64,000 nucleotides of DNA from Streptomyces ipomoeae 91-03 (lineage in GTDB: Bacteria; Actinomycetota; Actinomycetes; Streptomycetales; Streptomycetaceae), in the NCBI RefSeq assembly GCF_000317595.1, contig NZ_AEJC01000530.1, positions 1-64,000 on the forward strand, given 5' to 3'. Below the pieces are notes generated by a model that worked only from the letters and a program-made list of their open reading frames with translations, was not told where the DNA came from and did not search any database. This document shows positions 41,752 through 51,201 of the stretch, one piece after another; the first letter of the stretch is position 1, and the number at the start of each line of letters is the position of its first letter. The position numbers and the translations under genes are program-made.

Positions 41752-44700
41752 TCAAATCCCCGCCAGCAGCTCCCCCGCCGCCTCCCGCTCGACCATCGCC
41801 CGCAAAGGTCCGTCCACGGCGGCCAGTTCGGCATACGTCCCACGCTGCGCGACGCGCCCCTTCTCCAGCACGACGACCTCGTCCACCTCCTCCAGCCCGG
41901 CCAGCCGGTGGGTGATCAGCAGGGTCGTACGGCCCTCGGTCGCGGCCAGCAGGTCGGCGGTGAGGGCGTCGGCCGTCGGCAGGTCGAGGTGTTCCGCGGG
42001 CTCGTCGAGGACGAGGACCGGGAAGTCGGCCAGCAGCGCACGAGCGAGGGCGAGCCGCTGACGCTGGCCGCCCGACAGCCGCGCCCCGTGCTCGCCGATC
42101 AACGTGTCCAGCCCGTCCGGCAATTCGTCGGCCCAGTCCAGCAAACGCGCCCGCGCGAGCGCGTCCCGCAGCTCCGCCTCGGTGGCGTCCTTCCGGGCCA
42201 GCAGCAGGTTCTCGCGCACGGAGCTGTCGAAGAGGTGCGCGTCCTGGGCACACAGCCCGATGACCCGCCGTACGTCGTCCCCGTCGAGCGCGTATGCGTC
42301 CGCACCGCTCAGCGTGTACGTCCCCTCGCGCGCGTCCAGGAACCGCAACAGCACCTGCGCGAGGGTCGTCTTCCCGGCCCCCGAGACGCCGACCACGGCG
42401 ATCCTGCGGCCCTCTTCGAGGGTGAGGTCCACCCCGGTGAGCGCGTCCCGGTCCTGCCCGGCATACCGGGCGCCGAGCCCTTCGAGCCTGAGCGGGAACG
42501 GCGACACCGGCGCCTCGACGGGCTCCTCCGGTTCGCGTACGGGGTCGGGGGCGTCCAGCACCTCGTACACGCGCTCCGCGCTCCTGCGTACCCGCTGGCG
42601 GAACTGGACGGCGAGCGGCAGCCCCAGCACCGCCTCGAAGGCGGCCAGCGGGGTGAGGACGACGACGGCCATGGCCACGCCGCTCAGCCGTCCGTCGACG
42701 ACAGCCTGTGCGCCCAGGAGCGCGGTGGCGGCGACGGTGAGCCCGGAGACGAGCGCGGTGAGCCCGTCGCCGAGCGCGGTGGCGGTGGCGGCGCGGGAGG
42801 CGATCCGGGTGAGCGCCCGGTCGGCCCGACGCACCTCGGCGGTACGCGTGGGAAGAGCACCCGCGACCGTCAACTCGGCGGTGCCGGTGAGCAGATCGGT
42901 GACACGCGTGGCCAGCACGCCACGAGCGGGCGCCAACCGGTGCTCCGCCCTACGGGCCACGGCCCCGGTCACCAGGGGCACCCCGACTCCGGCGGCGAGC
43001 AGCCCCACCGCGAGGGCGGCTCCGGCCTCGGGCAGCAGCCAGGCCGTGAACCCGACAGAGACGGCGGACACGACCACCGCGGCACCGGCGGGCAGCAGCC
43101 ACCGCACCCAGTAGTCCTGCAGGGCGTCCACATCGGCGACCAGACGCGAGAGCAGATCGCCCCGCCGCGTCGTCCGCAGCCCGGCGGGCGCCAGCCGCTC
43201 CAACCGCCGGTAGACGGCCACCCTCGTGTCGGCCAGCATCCGCAGCACCGTGTCGTGCGACACCAGCCGCTCCGCGTACCGGAACACCGCCCGCCCGATC
43301 CCGAACGCCCGCGTGGCCGTCACGGCGACCATCAGATACAGCACCGGAGGCTGCTGAGAGGCCCGCGAGATCAACCACCCGGACGTCGCCATCAGCCCGA
43401 CGGCACTGCCCAGGGCAAGGCTCCCGAGCAACAGGGCGAGGGCGAGACGACTCCGCCGGGGATCCGCCATGCGGCGGACACGGGCGAGCACCCCGCCTTG
43501 AGGCACGATGGCCGACGCGCCGGGACGGGCACCCACGCTGCGGGCATCCGTCTCAGCCGCGTCGAACAGGTCCTCAGCACCACGATCGGCCGTACCAGCC
43601 ACATCGCGGCGAGCATCTGCATGACGGTCAGTCGTCTTGAGCCCGTTGGGACGAGCGTTCACACCAGGGCCGACCGTCGAGGCCACGCTCGCGTCGGAGA
43701 TCAGCTCGGCTGCCGCTCCCCGAGCGTCGACCGGCCCGGGTATCTGCTCTGCTTCGTCCTCGAAGGGCCCTAGGGAACCGGTACTTGAAAAAGGCAGGCA
43801 GGTGGGAGGGGCCTCAACGGCCCGCGCTTCCAGCCGCACCACCCGATCCGCGACCCCCAGCAACGCCGGCCGATGCACCACCAGCAGCACGGTCCGGCCC
43901 ACCGCCAGCCGCCGTACCGCCTCCACGACCTCCGCCTCGGTCTCCCCGTCCAGCGAGGCCGTCGGCTCGTCGAGGAGCAGCACGGGCCGGTCCGCGAGGA
44001 ACGCCCGGGCGAGGGCCAGCCGTTGCCGCTGCCCAGCGGAGAGACCTGCGCCGTCCTCACCGAGAACTGTGTCGGCCCCGGCGGGCAGCGCGTCCACGAA
44101 CTCCAGCGCCCCCGCGTCGGCCAGCGCCCGCCGTACCGCCGCGTCATCCGCGTCCGGACGGGCCAGCCGCAGGTTCTCCGCGATCGACCCGGCGTACAGG
44201 TGGGGCCGCTGCGGCACCCAGGCGACCCGCGAACGCCACTCCTCAGTGTCGAGTGAGGCGAGATCGGCTCCCCCGACCCGCACCCGGCCCCCAGTGGGCT
44301 CCGTGAACCCCAACAGGACGTTCAGCAGCGTCGACTTGCCCACCCCGCTCGGCCCGACGAGAGCCACGGTCTCGCCGGGCGCCACCGTGAAGGACACGTC
44401 AGCGACAGCGTCGTACGACCGCCCCGAATACCGGACGGTCACCCCCTCGAAGCGGAGGGCATGGGAAGCCGGCACGACCCCGGTCCCGGAGGTCGGCAAG
44501 GGCGTCTCCAGCACCTCGAAGATCTCCTCGGCTGCCGCGACGCCCTCGGCGGCGGCGTGGAACTGCGCCCCCACCTGCCGCACCGGCGCATACGCCTCCG
44601 GCGCCAGAACGAGGATGACCAGCCCGATGTACAGGTCCATCTCGCCGTGCACGAGGCGCATTCCGATGGTGACCGCGACCAGCGCGACCGAGATCGTCGC

Positions 44701-45480
44701 GAGCAACTCCAGCGCGAAGGACGACAGGAACGCGATCCGCAGCGTGCGCATCGTCGCCTGCCGGTACTCCCCGGTGATCCGCTTGATCGACTCTGCCTGC
44801 GCCTTGGCCCGGCCGAAGACCTTGAGCGTCGGCAGCCCGGCGACGACATCCAAGAAGTGACCCGACAGCCGTGACAGCATTCGCCACTGTCGGTCCATCT
44901 GCGAGCGCGTGGCCCAGCCGATGAGCACCATGAAGATCGGGATCAGCGGCAGTGTGCCGACGATGATCGCCGCCGACACCCAGTCCTCGGTGACGATCCG
45001 CGCGAGCACCGCCACGGGCACGACGATGGCGAGGCCCAACTGCGGCAGATAGCGCGAGAAGTAGTCGTCGAGCGCGTCGACGCCACGGGTGGCGAGGGCG
45101 ACCAGCGAGCCCGTGCGCTGCCCGCTCAGCCACCCGGGCCCCAGCGCGGCGGCCCGCTCCAGCAAGCGGCCCCGCAGCTCCGATTTCACCGCCGCCCTCG
45201 CCCGGTGAGCGGAGAGCTCGGTGAGCCAGGAGACCAGCGCCCGACCCACCGCGACGGCCGCCAACAGAGACAGGGGAGTCCCGAGTTCGGCGATCGACAT
45301 CCCGTGTTGGAAGGCACCGACCACCACGTCAGCGATGAGCATCGCCTGCGCGATGACGAGTGCGGCCCCGACGACACCCAGGCCGACGACCGCCACCAGG
45401 AAAAGACGGGTGGCACGGGCATATCGCAGCAGTCGCGGGTCGATCGGTTTCACGTGAAACATCCTCTTCTCAGCAGCCAT
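41752..45480 (-). CDS. cydCD: Fused CydD-CydC ABC exporter for cytochrome bd assembly
   Basis: This 1242-residue fusion of two half-exporters has first-half Walker A GPSGVGKST and Walker B VLLLDEPTASLD, and second-half Walker A GVSGAGKTT and Walker B VLVLDEPAEHLD. A variable linker of about 100 residues joins them. Actinobacterial CydDC is commonly fused; it exports cysteine/glutathione and is needed for cytochrome bd assembly. The start region overlaps two parS sites (MFHVKP). Confidence 0.95.
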   Translation of the reverse strand: MAAEKRMFHVKPIDPRLLRYARATRLFLVAVVGLGVVGAALVIAQAMLIADVVVGAFQHGMSIAELGTPLSLLAAVAVGRALVSWLTELSAHRARAAVKSELRGRLLERAAALGPGWLSGQRTGSLVALATRGVDALDDYFSRYLPQLGLAIVVPVAVLARIVTEDWVSAAIIVGTLPLIPIFMVLIGWATRSQMDRQWRMLSRLSGHFLDVVAGLPTLKVFGRAKAQAESIKRITGEYRQATMRTLRIAFLSSFALELLATISVALVAVTIGMRLVHGEMDLYIGLVILVLAPEAYAPVRQVGAQFHAAAEGVAAAEEIFEVLETPLPTSGTGVVPASHALRFEGVTVRYSGRSYDAVADVSFTVAPGETVALVGPSGVGKSTLLNVLLGFTEPTGGRVRVGGADLASLDTEEWRSRVAWVPQRPHLYAGSIAENLRLARPDADDAAVRRALADAGALEFVDALPAGADTVLGEDGAGLSAGQRQRLALARAFLADRPVLLLDEPTASLDGETEAEVVEAVRRLAVGRTVLLVVHRPALLGVADRVVRLEARAVEAPPTCLPFSSTGSLGPFEDEAEQIPGPVDARGAAAELISDASVASTVGPGVNARPNGLKTTDRHADARRDVAGTADRGAEDLFDAAETDARSVGARPGASAIVPQGGVLARVRRMADPRRSRLALALLLGSLALGSAVGLMATSGWLISRASQQPPVLYLMVAVTATRAFGIGRAVFRYAERLVSHDTVLRMLADTRVAVYRRLERLAPAGLRTTRRGDLLSRLVADVDALQDYWVRWLLPAGAAVVVSAVSVGFTAWLLPEAGAALAVGLLAAGVGVPLVTGAVARRAEHRLAPARGVLATRVTDLLTGTAELTVAGALPTRTAEVRRADRALTRIASRAATATALGDGLTALVSGLTVAATALLGAQAVVDGRLSGVAMAVVVLTPLAAFEAVLGLPLAVQFRQRVRRSAERVYEVLDAPDPVREPEEPVEAPVSPFPLRLEGLGARYAGQDRDALTGVDLTLEEGRRIAVVGVSGAGKTTLAQVLLRFLDAREGTYTLSGADAYALDGDDVRRVIGLCAQDAHLFDSSVRENLLLARKDATEAELRDALARARLLDWADELPDGLDTLIGEHGARLSGGQRQRLALARALLADFPVLVLDEPAEHLDLPTADALTADLLAATEGRTTLLITHRLAGLEEVDEVVVLEKGRVAQRGTYAELAAVDGPLRAMVEREAAGELLAGI

Positions 45481-45533
45481 GTTTCACGTGAAACATGACT
45501 CTTCGGCACGAGGAGGCGTGTTTCACGTGAAAC
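45447..45533. other. Three perfect parS sites
   Basis: GTTTCACGTGAAAC occurs at 45447-45460, 45481-45494 and 45520-45533, spaced 34 and 39 bp centre to centre. The first is inside the cydCD reading frame, the second abuts its start codon, and the third is in the gap to cydB. Confidence 0.93.
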
Positions 45534-45597
45534 ATCGTCAAACACACCTCTTGCCGGACTCGATGCACAGGACGGGACCCAGTGCACGGAACCGGAC

Positions 45598-46602
45598 TCA
45601 GTGCACCGGCTCGGCGATGTGCTGCGTGCCGATCCGCTTGCGGAACACCCAGTACGTCCACCCCTGGTAGAGCATCACAACCGGTGTGGCGATCGCCGCG
45701 CACCACGTCATGATCTTCAGGGTGTACGGGCTCGATGAGGCGTTGGTCACCGTGAGGCTCCACTCCTCGTTCAGCGAGGACGGCATGACATTCGGGAAGA
45801 GCGTCAGGAAGAGCATCGCGACCGCGGCCACGATGGTGATCCCCGACAACGCGAACGCCCAGCCCTCGCGCCCCGCGCGCACCGCCATCAGTGCCACCAC
45901 GAGCGCAGCGACGGCCACGACCGCCGCGACCAGCGAGGCGCCGCCGCCCTTCTCGACCTGCGTCCAGAGCAGGAAGAGAAGCGCCAGCCCGGCCGTCACC
46001 AGCCCGACCTGCAGCGCCAGCTTCCGAGCCCGCTCCCGGATGTCCCCGACGGTCTTGAGCCCGACGAACACCGCTCCATGGAAGGTGAACAGCGTCAGGG
46101 TGACAAGTCCGCCCAGGAGGGCGTACGGGTTGAGCAGGTCTCCGACACTGCCCACGTACTCGAAGTCACGGTCGATCTTCACCCCGCGCACGATGTTGGC
46201 GAAGGCCACGCCCCACAGGAAGGCGGGGAGCAGCGAGGTCCAGAAGATCGCCGTCTCCCAGTTGCGCTGCCAGTTCTCCTCGGGCCGCTTCGCCCGGTAC
46301 TCGAAGGCGACTCCGCGGACGATCAGGCAGACCAGGATGAGCAGCAGCGGCAGATAGAAGCCGGAGAACAGCGTGGCGTACCACTCGGGGAAGGCAGCGA
46401 AGGTCGCGCCACCCGCCGAGAGCAGCCACACCTCGTTGCCGTCCCAGACGGGCCCGATGGTGTTGATGAGGACCCGCTTCTCCGGACGGTTGCGCGCCAG
46501 CAGCTTGGTGAGGACGCCGACCCCGAAGTCGAAGCCCTCCAGGAAGAAGTAGCCGATCCAGAGGACGGCGATGAGGACGAACCAGACGTCGTGAAGTTCC
46601 AT
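45598..46602 (-). CDS. cydB: Cytochrome bd ubiquinol oxidase subunit II
   Basis: This 334-residue subunit has about nine membrane helices and the family start VWFVLIAVLWIGYFFLEGFDFG, with PVWDGNEVWLL. It forms the bd-type terminal oxidase with CydA, used at low oxygen. It lies 27 bp after cydA. Confidence 0.96.
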   Translation of the reverse strand: MELHDVWFVLIAVLWIGYFFLEGFDFGVGVLTKLLARNRPEKRVLINTIGPVWDGNEVWLLSAGGATFAAFPEWYATLFSGFYLPLLLILVCLIVRGVAFEYRAKRPEENWQRNWETAIFWTSLLPAFLWGVAFANIVRGVKIDRDFEYVGSVGDLLNPYALLGGLVTLTLFTFHGAVFVGLKTVGDIRERARKLALQVGLVTAGLALLFLLWTQVEKGGGASLVAAVVAVAALVVALMAVRAGREGWAFALSGITIVAAVAMLFLTLFPNVMPSSLNEEWSLTVTNASSSPYTLKIMTWCAAIATPVVMLYQGWTYWVFRKRIGTQHIAEPVH

Positions 46603-46629
46603 GACTGTGCTCCCTTGGCCCGGTGCTGC

Positions 46630-48138
46630 CTAGTACGAGAAGGCCATCGGCTTGTCGGCGTCACGGGGGTCGCCGCCGATCTTCGTGGGCGGGTTGAGAT
46701 CGGCTTCCGTCAGCTCGGGCGGACCGGCCTTGACGTACTTCGCGAGCAGCTTGACCTCGACGACGGCGAGGATGGCGTACAGCGTGGTGAAGACGATCAT
46801 CGAGGTGAGGATCTCGCCCTGGGAGACACCGGGGGAGACCGCGTCCTCGGTGCGCAGCACGCCGTAGACCACCCAAGGCTGACGGCCCATCTCGGTGAAG
46901 ATCCAACCCCAGGAGTTGGCGATCAGCGGGAAGCCCAGCGTCAGGATCGCGATGCGCCAGTACCACTTGGTGAGGGTCGGGCCGAGGGCCTTGCCCGGCA
47001 GCAGCGCGAGATGCGGCACCTCGTCCTCGCCGACCCGCAGATGCTGCGGCAGCATGAACTTCTTACGGGTGAGCCAGAGTCCGATCAGGCCGATGGTGAA
47101 GGACGCCATGCCGAAGCCGATCATCCAGCGGAAGCCCCAGTAGGCGACGGGGATGTTGGGCCGGTAGTCGCCGGGCCCGTACTTCTGCTGTTCGGCCTTG
47201 TTGACGTCGTTGATGCCGGGGACGTACGAGTCGAAGTCGTCGTTGGCGAGGAAGGACAGCAGGCCGGGGATCTCGATGGCGACCTTGTTGTGGCCCTTGT
47301 CGACATCGCCGTAGGCGAAGACCGAGAAGGGTGCGGGTGCCTCGCCGTCCCACAGTGCTTCAGCGGCGGCCATCTTCATGGGCTGCTGCTTGAACATGAC
47401 CTTGCCGAGCAGGTCACCGCTGATCGCGGTGAGCAGGCCGGCGATGACCACGGTGACCAGGCCGAGCCGCAGCGAGGTCTTCATCACCGGTATGTGCTTC
47501 TTGCGGACCAGGTGGAAGGCGGCGATGCCGACCATGAAGGCGCCGCCGGTGAGGAAGGCTGCCGAGAGGGTGTGGAAGGCCTGGGTGAGAGCGGTGTTCT
47601 GGGTCAGGACGAGCCAGAAGTCGGTGAGTTCGGCGCGGCCCCTCGCCTCGTTGATCCGGTAGCCGACGGGGTGCTGCATCCAGGAGTTGGCCGCGAGGAT
47701 GAAGTACGCCGACAGGATCGTGCCTATGGAGACCATCCAGATGCAGGCCAGGTGGATCCTCTGGGGCAGTTTGTCCCAGCCGAAGATCCACAGCCCGATG
47801 AAGGTGGACTCGAAGAAGAAGGCGATCAGTGCCTCGAAGGCGAGCGGGGCCCCGAAGACATCACCGACGAAGCGGGAGTAGTCGGACCAGTTCATGCCGA
47901 ACTGGAACTCCTGCACGATGCCCGTGACGACACCCATCGCGATGTTGATCAGGAAGAGCTTGCCCCAGAACTTGGTGGCCTTGAGGTACTTCTCCTTCCC
48001 CGAGCGCACCCACGCGGTCTGCAGGCCGGCTGTGAGCGCGGCCAGCGAGATGGTGAGCGGGACGAAGAGGAAGTGGTAGACGGTGGTGATGCCGAACTGC
48101 CATCGCGCCAGAGTCTCCGGCGCCAGAGCGAGGTCCAC
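46630..48138 (-). CDS. cydA: Cytochrome bd ubiquinol oxidase subunit I
   Basis: This 502-residue subunit carries the haem ligands (early WQFGITTVYHFLFVPLT, then EFQFGMNWSDYSRFVGDVFG) and GRQPWVVYG before the last helices. It is the catalytic quinol-oxidising subunit. The gene begins the cydA-cydB-cydCD operon, with a Rex operator upstream. Confidence 0.97.
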   Translation of the reverse strand: MDLALAPETLARWQFGITTVYHFLFVPLTISLAALTAGLQTAWVRSGKEKYLKATKFWGKLFLINIAMGVVTGIVQEFQFGMNWSDYSRFVGDVFGAPLAFEALIAFFFESTFIGLWIFGWDKLPQRIHLACIWMVSIGTILSAYFILAANSWMQHPVGYRINEARGRAELTDFWLVLTQNTALTQAFHTLSAAFLTGGAFMVGIAAFHLVRKKHIPVMKTSLRLGLVTVVIAGLLTAISGDLLGKVMFKQQPMKMAAAEALWDGEAPAPFSVFAYGDVDKGHNKVAIEIPGLLSFLANDDFDSYVPGINDVNKAEQQKYGPGDYRPNIPVAYWGFRWMIGFGMASFTIGLIGLWLTRKKFMLPQHLRVGEDEVPHLALLPGKALGPTLTKWYWRIAILTLGFPLIANSWGWIFTEMGRQPWVVYGVLRTEDAVSPGVSQGEILTSMIVFTTLYAILAVVEVKLLAKYVKAGPPELTEADLNPPTKIGGDPRDADKPMAFSY

Positions 48139-48216
48139 GTCTTCTCCTTACATGCCGTGGCACTGCGGCAGTTTGCCCCGCTTGTCACGCACATCACAGG
48201 GCAATCGGGACGCGCT

Positions 48217-48232
48217 TGTGAACGCGTTCACA
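48217..48232. promoter_or_regulatory. Rex operator upstream of cydA
   Basis: TGTGAACGCGTTCACA is a perfect palindrome matching the Streptomyces Rex box, 79 bp before cydA. A further half-site TTCACAAG follows at 48233. Rex represses cyd genes when NADH/NAD+ is low and releases them under low oxygen. Confidence 0.9.
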
Positions 48233-48314
48233 TTCACAAGCAATTATGACGCATGGCCGTTCGAGGCGTGAGAGTGGGGGTGCCCCGAAACGCAAGAGCT
48301 CGGACCAAACAAAT

Positions 48315-48346
48315 CAGGGGGCCCGGGGAAATCCCCGAACCCCCTG
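48315..48346 (-). terminator. Terminator of hisC
   Basis: CAGGGGG (48315-48321) pairs with CCCCCTG (48340-48346), with an inner CGGGG/CCCCG stem. It lies 13 bp after the hisC stop on the minus strand and may also work in the other direction. Confidence 0.8.
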
Positions 48347-48358
48347 GTCAGAGGCGGT

Positions 48359-49438
48359 CTAGAGGTCCTTGCGGAAGCTCTCCGTCACCTTGAGGAAGAT
48401 GTCGTTGGCCTCGGTCTCGCCGATCGTCACTCGCACACCCTCACCCGGAAACGGACGTACGACAACGCCGGCCTGCTCACAGACACCCGCGAAGTCGACC
48501 GTCCGCTCCCCCAGCCGCAGCCACACGAAGTTCGCCTGCGTGTCCGGCACCGTCCAGCCCTGGGCGCGCAGCGCCTCGACGACCCGGTTCCGCTCGCAGA
48601 CCAGCGCGCCCACACGCCCGAGGAGTTCGTCCTCGGCACGCAGGGAGGCGACCGCCGCGTCCTGGGCGATCTGGCTCACCCCGAACGGCACGGCCGTCTT
48701 GCGCAGCGCCGCAGCCACCGGCTCGTGAGCGATCGCAAAGCCCACTCGAAGGCCCGCAAGGCCGTATGCCTTGGAGAAGGTGCGCAACACGCAGACGTTC
48801 GACCGCTCGCGATAGAACTCCACGCCGTCCGGAACCTCGGCATCGCGCACGAACTCGCGGTACGCCTCGTCCAGCACCACCAGCACATCACCAGGCACGC
48901 GGTCGAGGAATCGCTCCAGCTCCGAGCGGCGGACCGCCGTACCCGTCGGGTTGTTGGGGTTGCAGACGAAAATCAGCCGAGTCCGATCGGTGATCGCGTC
49001 CGCCATCGCGTCCAGGTCGTGCACATCGCCCGGCGTCAGCGGCACCTGCACGGACGTGGCCCCGCTGATCTGCGTGATGATCGGGTACGCCTCGAACGAC
49101 CGCCAGGCGTAGATCACCTCGTCGCCGGGCCCCGCGGTGGCCTGCAGCAGCTGCTGGGCGACACCGACCGAGCCGGTACCCGTGGCCAGGTGCGTGACGG
49201 GCACCCCGAAGCGATCCGCCAACTCGTTCATCAGGCCCGTGCAGGCCATGTCCGGGTACCGGTTGAACGACGTGGCCGCCGCGGTCACACCTTCCAGCAC
49301 GCCGGGCAGCGGCGGATACGGGTTCTCGTTGGAGGACAGCTTGTACGCCACCGGACCGCCCGCCACGGCCGGCTTGCCGGGCTTGTAGGTGGGGATACCC
49401 TCCAGCTCGGCTCGCAGCTTGGGGCTCGTCTCGCTCAC
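48359..49438 (-). CDS. hisC: Histidinol-phosphate aminotransferase
   Basis: This 359-residue PLP enzyme has KLSSNENPYPPLPGV, a CNPNNPTGTAV loop and TFSKAYGLAGLRVGF with the Schiff-base lysine. It acts in histidine synthesis and could also transaminate aromatic 2-oxo acids. The GTG start follows GAGGAGGACTGCG. Confidence 0.92.
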   Translation of the reverse strand: MSETSPKLRAELEGIPTYKPGKPAVAGGPVAYKLSSNENPYPPLPGVLEGVTAAATSFNRYPDMACTGLMNELADRFGVPVTHLATGTGSVGVAQQLLQATAGPGDEVIYAWRSFEAYPIITQISGATSVQVPLTPGDVHDLDAMADAITDRTRLIFVCNPNNPTGTAVRRSELERFLDRVPGDVLVVLDEAYREFVRDAEVPDGVEFYRERSNVCVLRTFSKAYGLAGLRVGFAIAHEPVAAALRKTAVPFGVSQIAQDAAVASLRAEDELLGRVGALVCERNRVVEALRAQGWTVPDTQANFVWLRLGERTVDFAGVCEQAGVVVRPFPGEGVRVTIGETEANDIFLKVTESFRKDL

Positions 49439-49875
49439 CGCAGTCCTCCTCGTCGACGTAATGCTCCTCACTTTATGAGGATTCCGCGCGCCTGCGAATG
49501 GCCTGTGGACAACCACATCCATGTGGTGCCCGCACCGCGTCCGTCACCTCGTGTTCGTACCTCTTCCGTCCCAGGAGCCTCATGGGCATCAGCACACGAA
49601 GGTGTACGAATCAGGGGGCGCGCCGCTCATGAGCACACGCGCCGGTGGCTCACGCCGTGGCGCGCATCACCCATGCAGGTGAGTTGAGACCTCTTCGAAA
49701 CATGAACTACTTGGCAGGCCCATACGCGTCGACGAGTCACGTACTGACATTGGATCGGGCAACTCCCTTGCATTTAAAGGAATTTGACCCTCGCTGACCT
49801 TGCAGAAACGTACCTGTCAACGAGTGCATATGCGTCCGCACTACCCCACCGCATGAGCCCTACTATCGGCTCGCC
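49439..49875. promoter_or_regulatory. Divergent hisC / LacI-regulator intergenic region
   Basis: 437 bp without a gene. It holds a DnaA-type box TTGTCCACA (minus, 49504-49512), an adjacent inverted repeat ACCACAT-CC-ATGTGGT (49512-49527), an AT-richer stretch near 49770, and TACTAT (49861-49866), a -10 just 9 nt before the regulator's ATG, suggesting a leaderless start. Confidence 0.6.
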
Positions 49876-50988
49876 ATGACAGCAGCAGGGAAGCACCAGG
49901 TGAGCCGGGCGGAAACTCCCCGCCGAGGCAGCCGGTCGGGCCGGGCGGGCATTCGAGACGTGGCCGCCGCCGCCGGGGTCTCCATCACGACCGTTTCCGA
50001 CGCCCTCAACGGCAAGGGCCGGCTCCCGGACGCCACCCGACGCCATGTACGCGAGGTCGCCGACCGACTTGGCTACCGCCCCTCGGCGGCGGCCCGAACC
50101 CTCAGAACGGGCAAGTCCGGCCTCATCGGCCTGACCGTGACCACGTACGGGGATGAACCTTTCACCTTCACCGAGTTCGCGTACTTCGCGGAAATGGCGC
50201 GGGCCGCCACCTCGGCAGCGCTCGCCCGGGGCTACGCCCTGGTGATCCTTCCCGCGACCTCGCGCCACGACGTGTGGTCGAACGTCGCCCTGGACGGCAC
50301 CGTGGTCATCGACCCCTCCGACCAGGACCCGGTGGTCAGCGAGCTGGTCCGCCAGGGATTACCGGTGGTCTCCGACGGCCGCCCGGCCGGCTCGCTCCCA
50401 GTCACGGCATGGGTCGACAACGACCACGAGGCCGCCGTCCTCGACATCCTCGACCACCTGGCCGACGCGGGCGCCCGCCGGATCGGACTCCTCACGGGCA
50501 CGACGACGGACACGTACACCCATCTCTCCACCACCGCATACCTGCGCTGGTGCGAGCGCGTGGGCCAGGATCCGGTGTACGAGGCCTATCCGGCGCATGA
50601 TCCGTGCGCGGGAGCCGTCGCCGCCGACCGGCTGCTGGCCCGGCCCGACCGCCCCGACGCGGTCTACGGACTCTTCGACCCGAACGGCACCGACCTGCTG
50701 GCCGCGGCTCGCCGGTACGGCCTGCGCGTCCCGGACGACCTGCTGCTGGTCTGCTGCAGCGAGTCCACCGTGTACGCGACGACCGAGCCGCCCATCACCA
50801 CGCTCTCGCTGAAGCCGCGCCGGATCGGCACGGCGGTGGTCCAGCTCCTCATCGACGCCATCGAGGGGGTCGAATCGGACCAACCGGTCGAGCAGGTGAT
50901 ACCGACGGAGCTGATCGTGCGCACCTCGTCCGAGCGACGTCCGCCGCGCACGACGGTCAGCCCGCCACGATCACCCGAAGAGGGTTGA
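49876..50988 (+). CDS. LacI-family transcriptional regulator with a TTA codon
   Basis: This 370-residue protein has an N-terminal HTH and hinge helix (GIRDVAAAAGVSITTVSDALNGKG, 25-48) and a periplasmic-binding-protein-like ligand domain. Codon 162 is TTA (50359-50361), so translation should depend on bldA tRNA and be developmentally timed. The effector is unknown. Confidence 0.92.
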   Translation: MTAAGKHQVSRAETPRRGSRSGRAGIRDVAAAAGVSITTVSDALNGKGRLPDATRRHVREVADRLGYRPSAAARTLRTGKSGLIGLTVTTYGDEPFTFTEFAYFAEMARAATSAALARGYALVILPATSRHDVWSNVALDGTVVIDPSDQDPVVSELVRQGLPVVSDGRPAGSLPVTAWVDNDHEAAVLDILDHLADAGARRIGLLTGTTTDTYTHLSTTAYLRWCERVGQDPVYEAYPAHDPCAGAVAADRLLARPDRPDAVYGLFDPNGTDLLAAARRYGLRVPDDLLLVCCSESTVYATTEPPITTLSLKPRRIGTAVVQLLIDAIEGVESDQPVEQVIPTELIVRTSSERRPPRTTVSPPRSPEEG

Positions 50989-51201
50989 CGCCGCAACGAG
51001 GATCCGACCGGAAGAGGGCGGGAAAGCCCCGCCCAATTCGGGAGAAAACCGCGGTGAACTGGGAGCCTGCGCCATTTCACCACCCCTGGGTCATCACATG
51101 GCGCGATCCGCATTCCTATGATGGGCGGACGACACCGCGGGCCGCTGCGACCAGGCAGTCCGATGCGGTGCAGATGCGGCGCGATGGTGGTGGAGGGGTC
51201 G

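Noticed and set aside
46078..48249. 723-codon reading frame opposite cydAB
   Set aside because: Shadow of cydA/cydB with no family features and no ribosome binding site.
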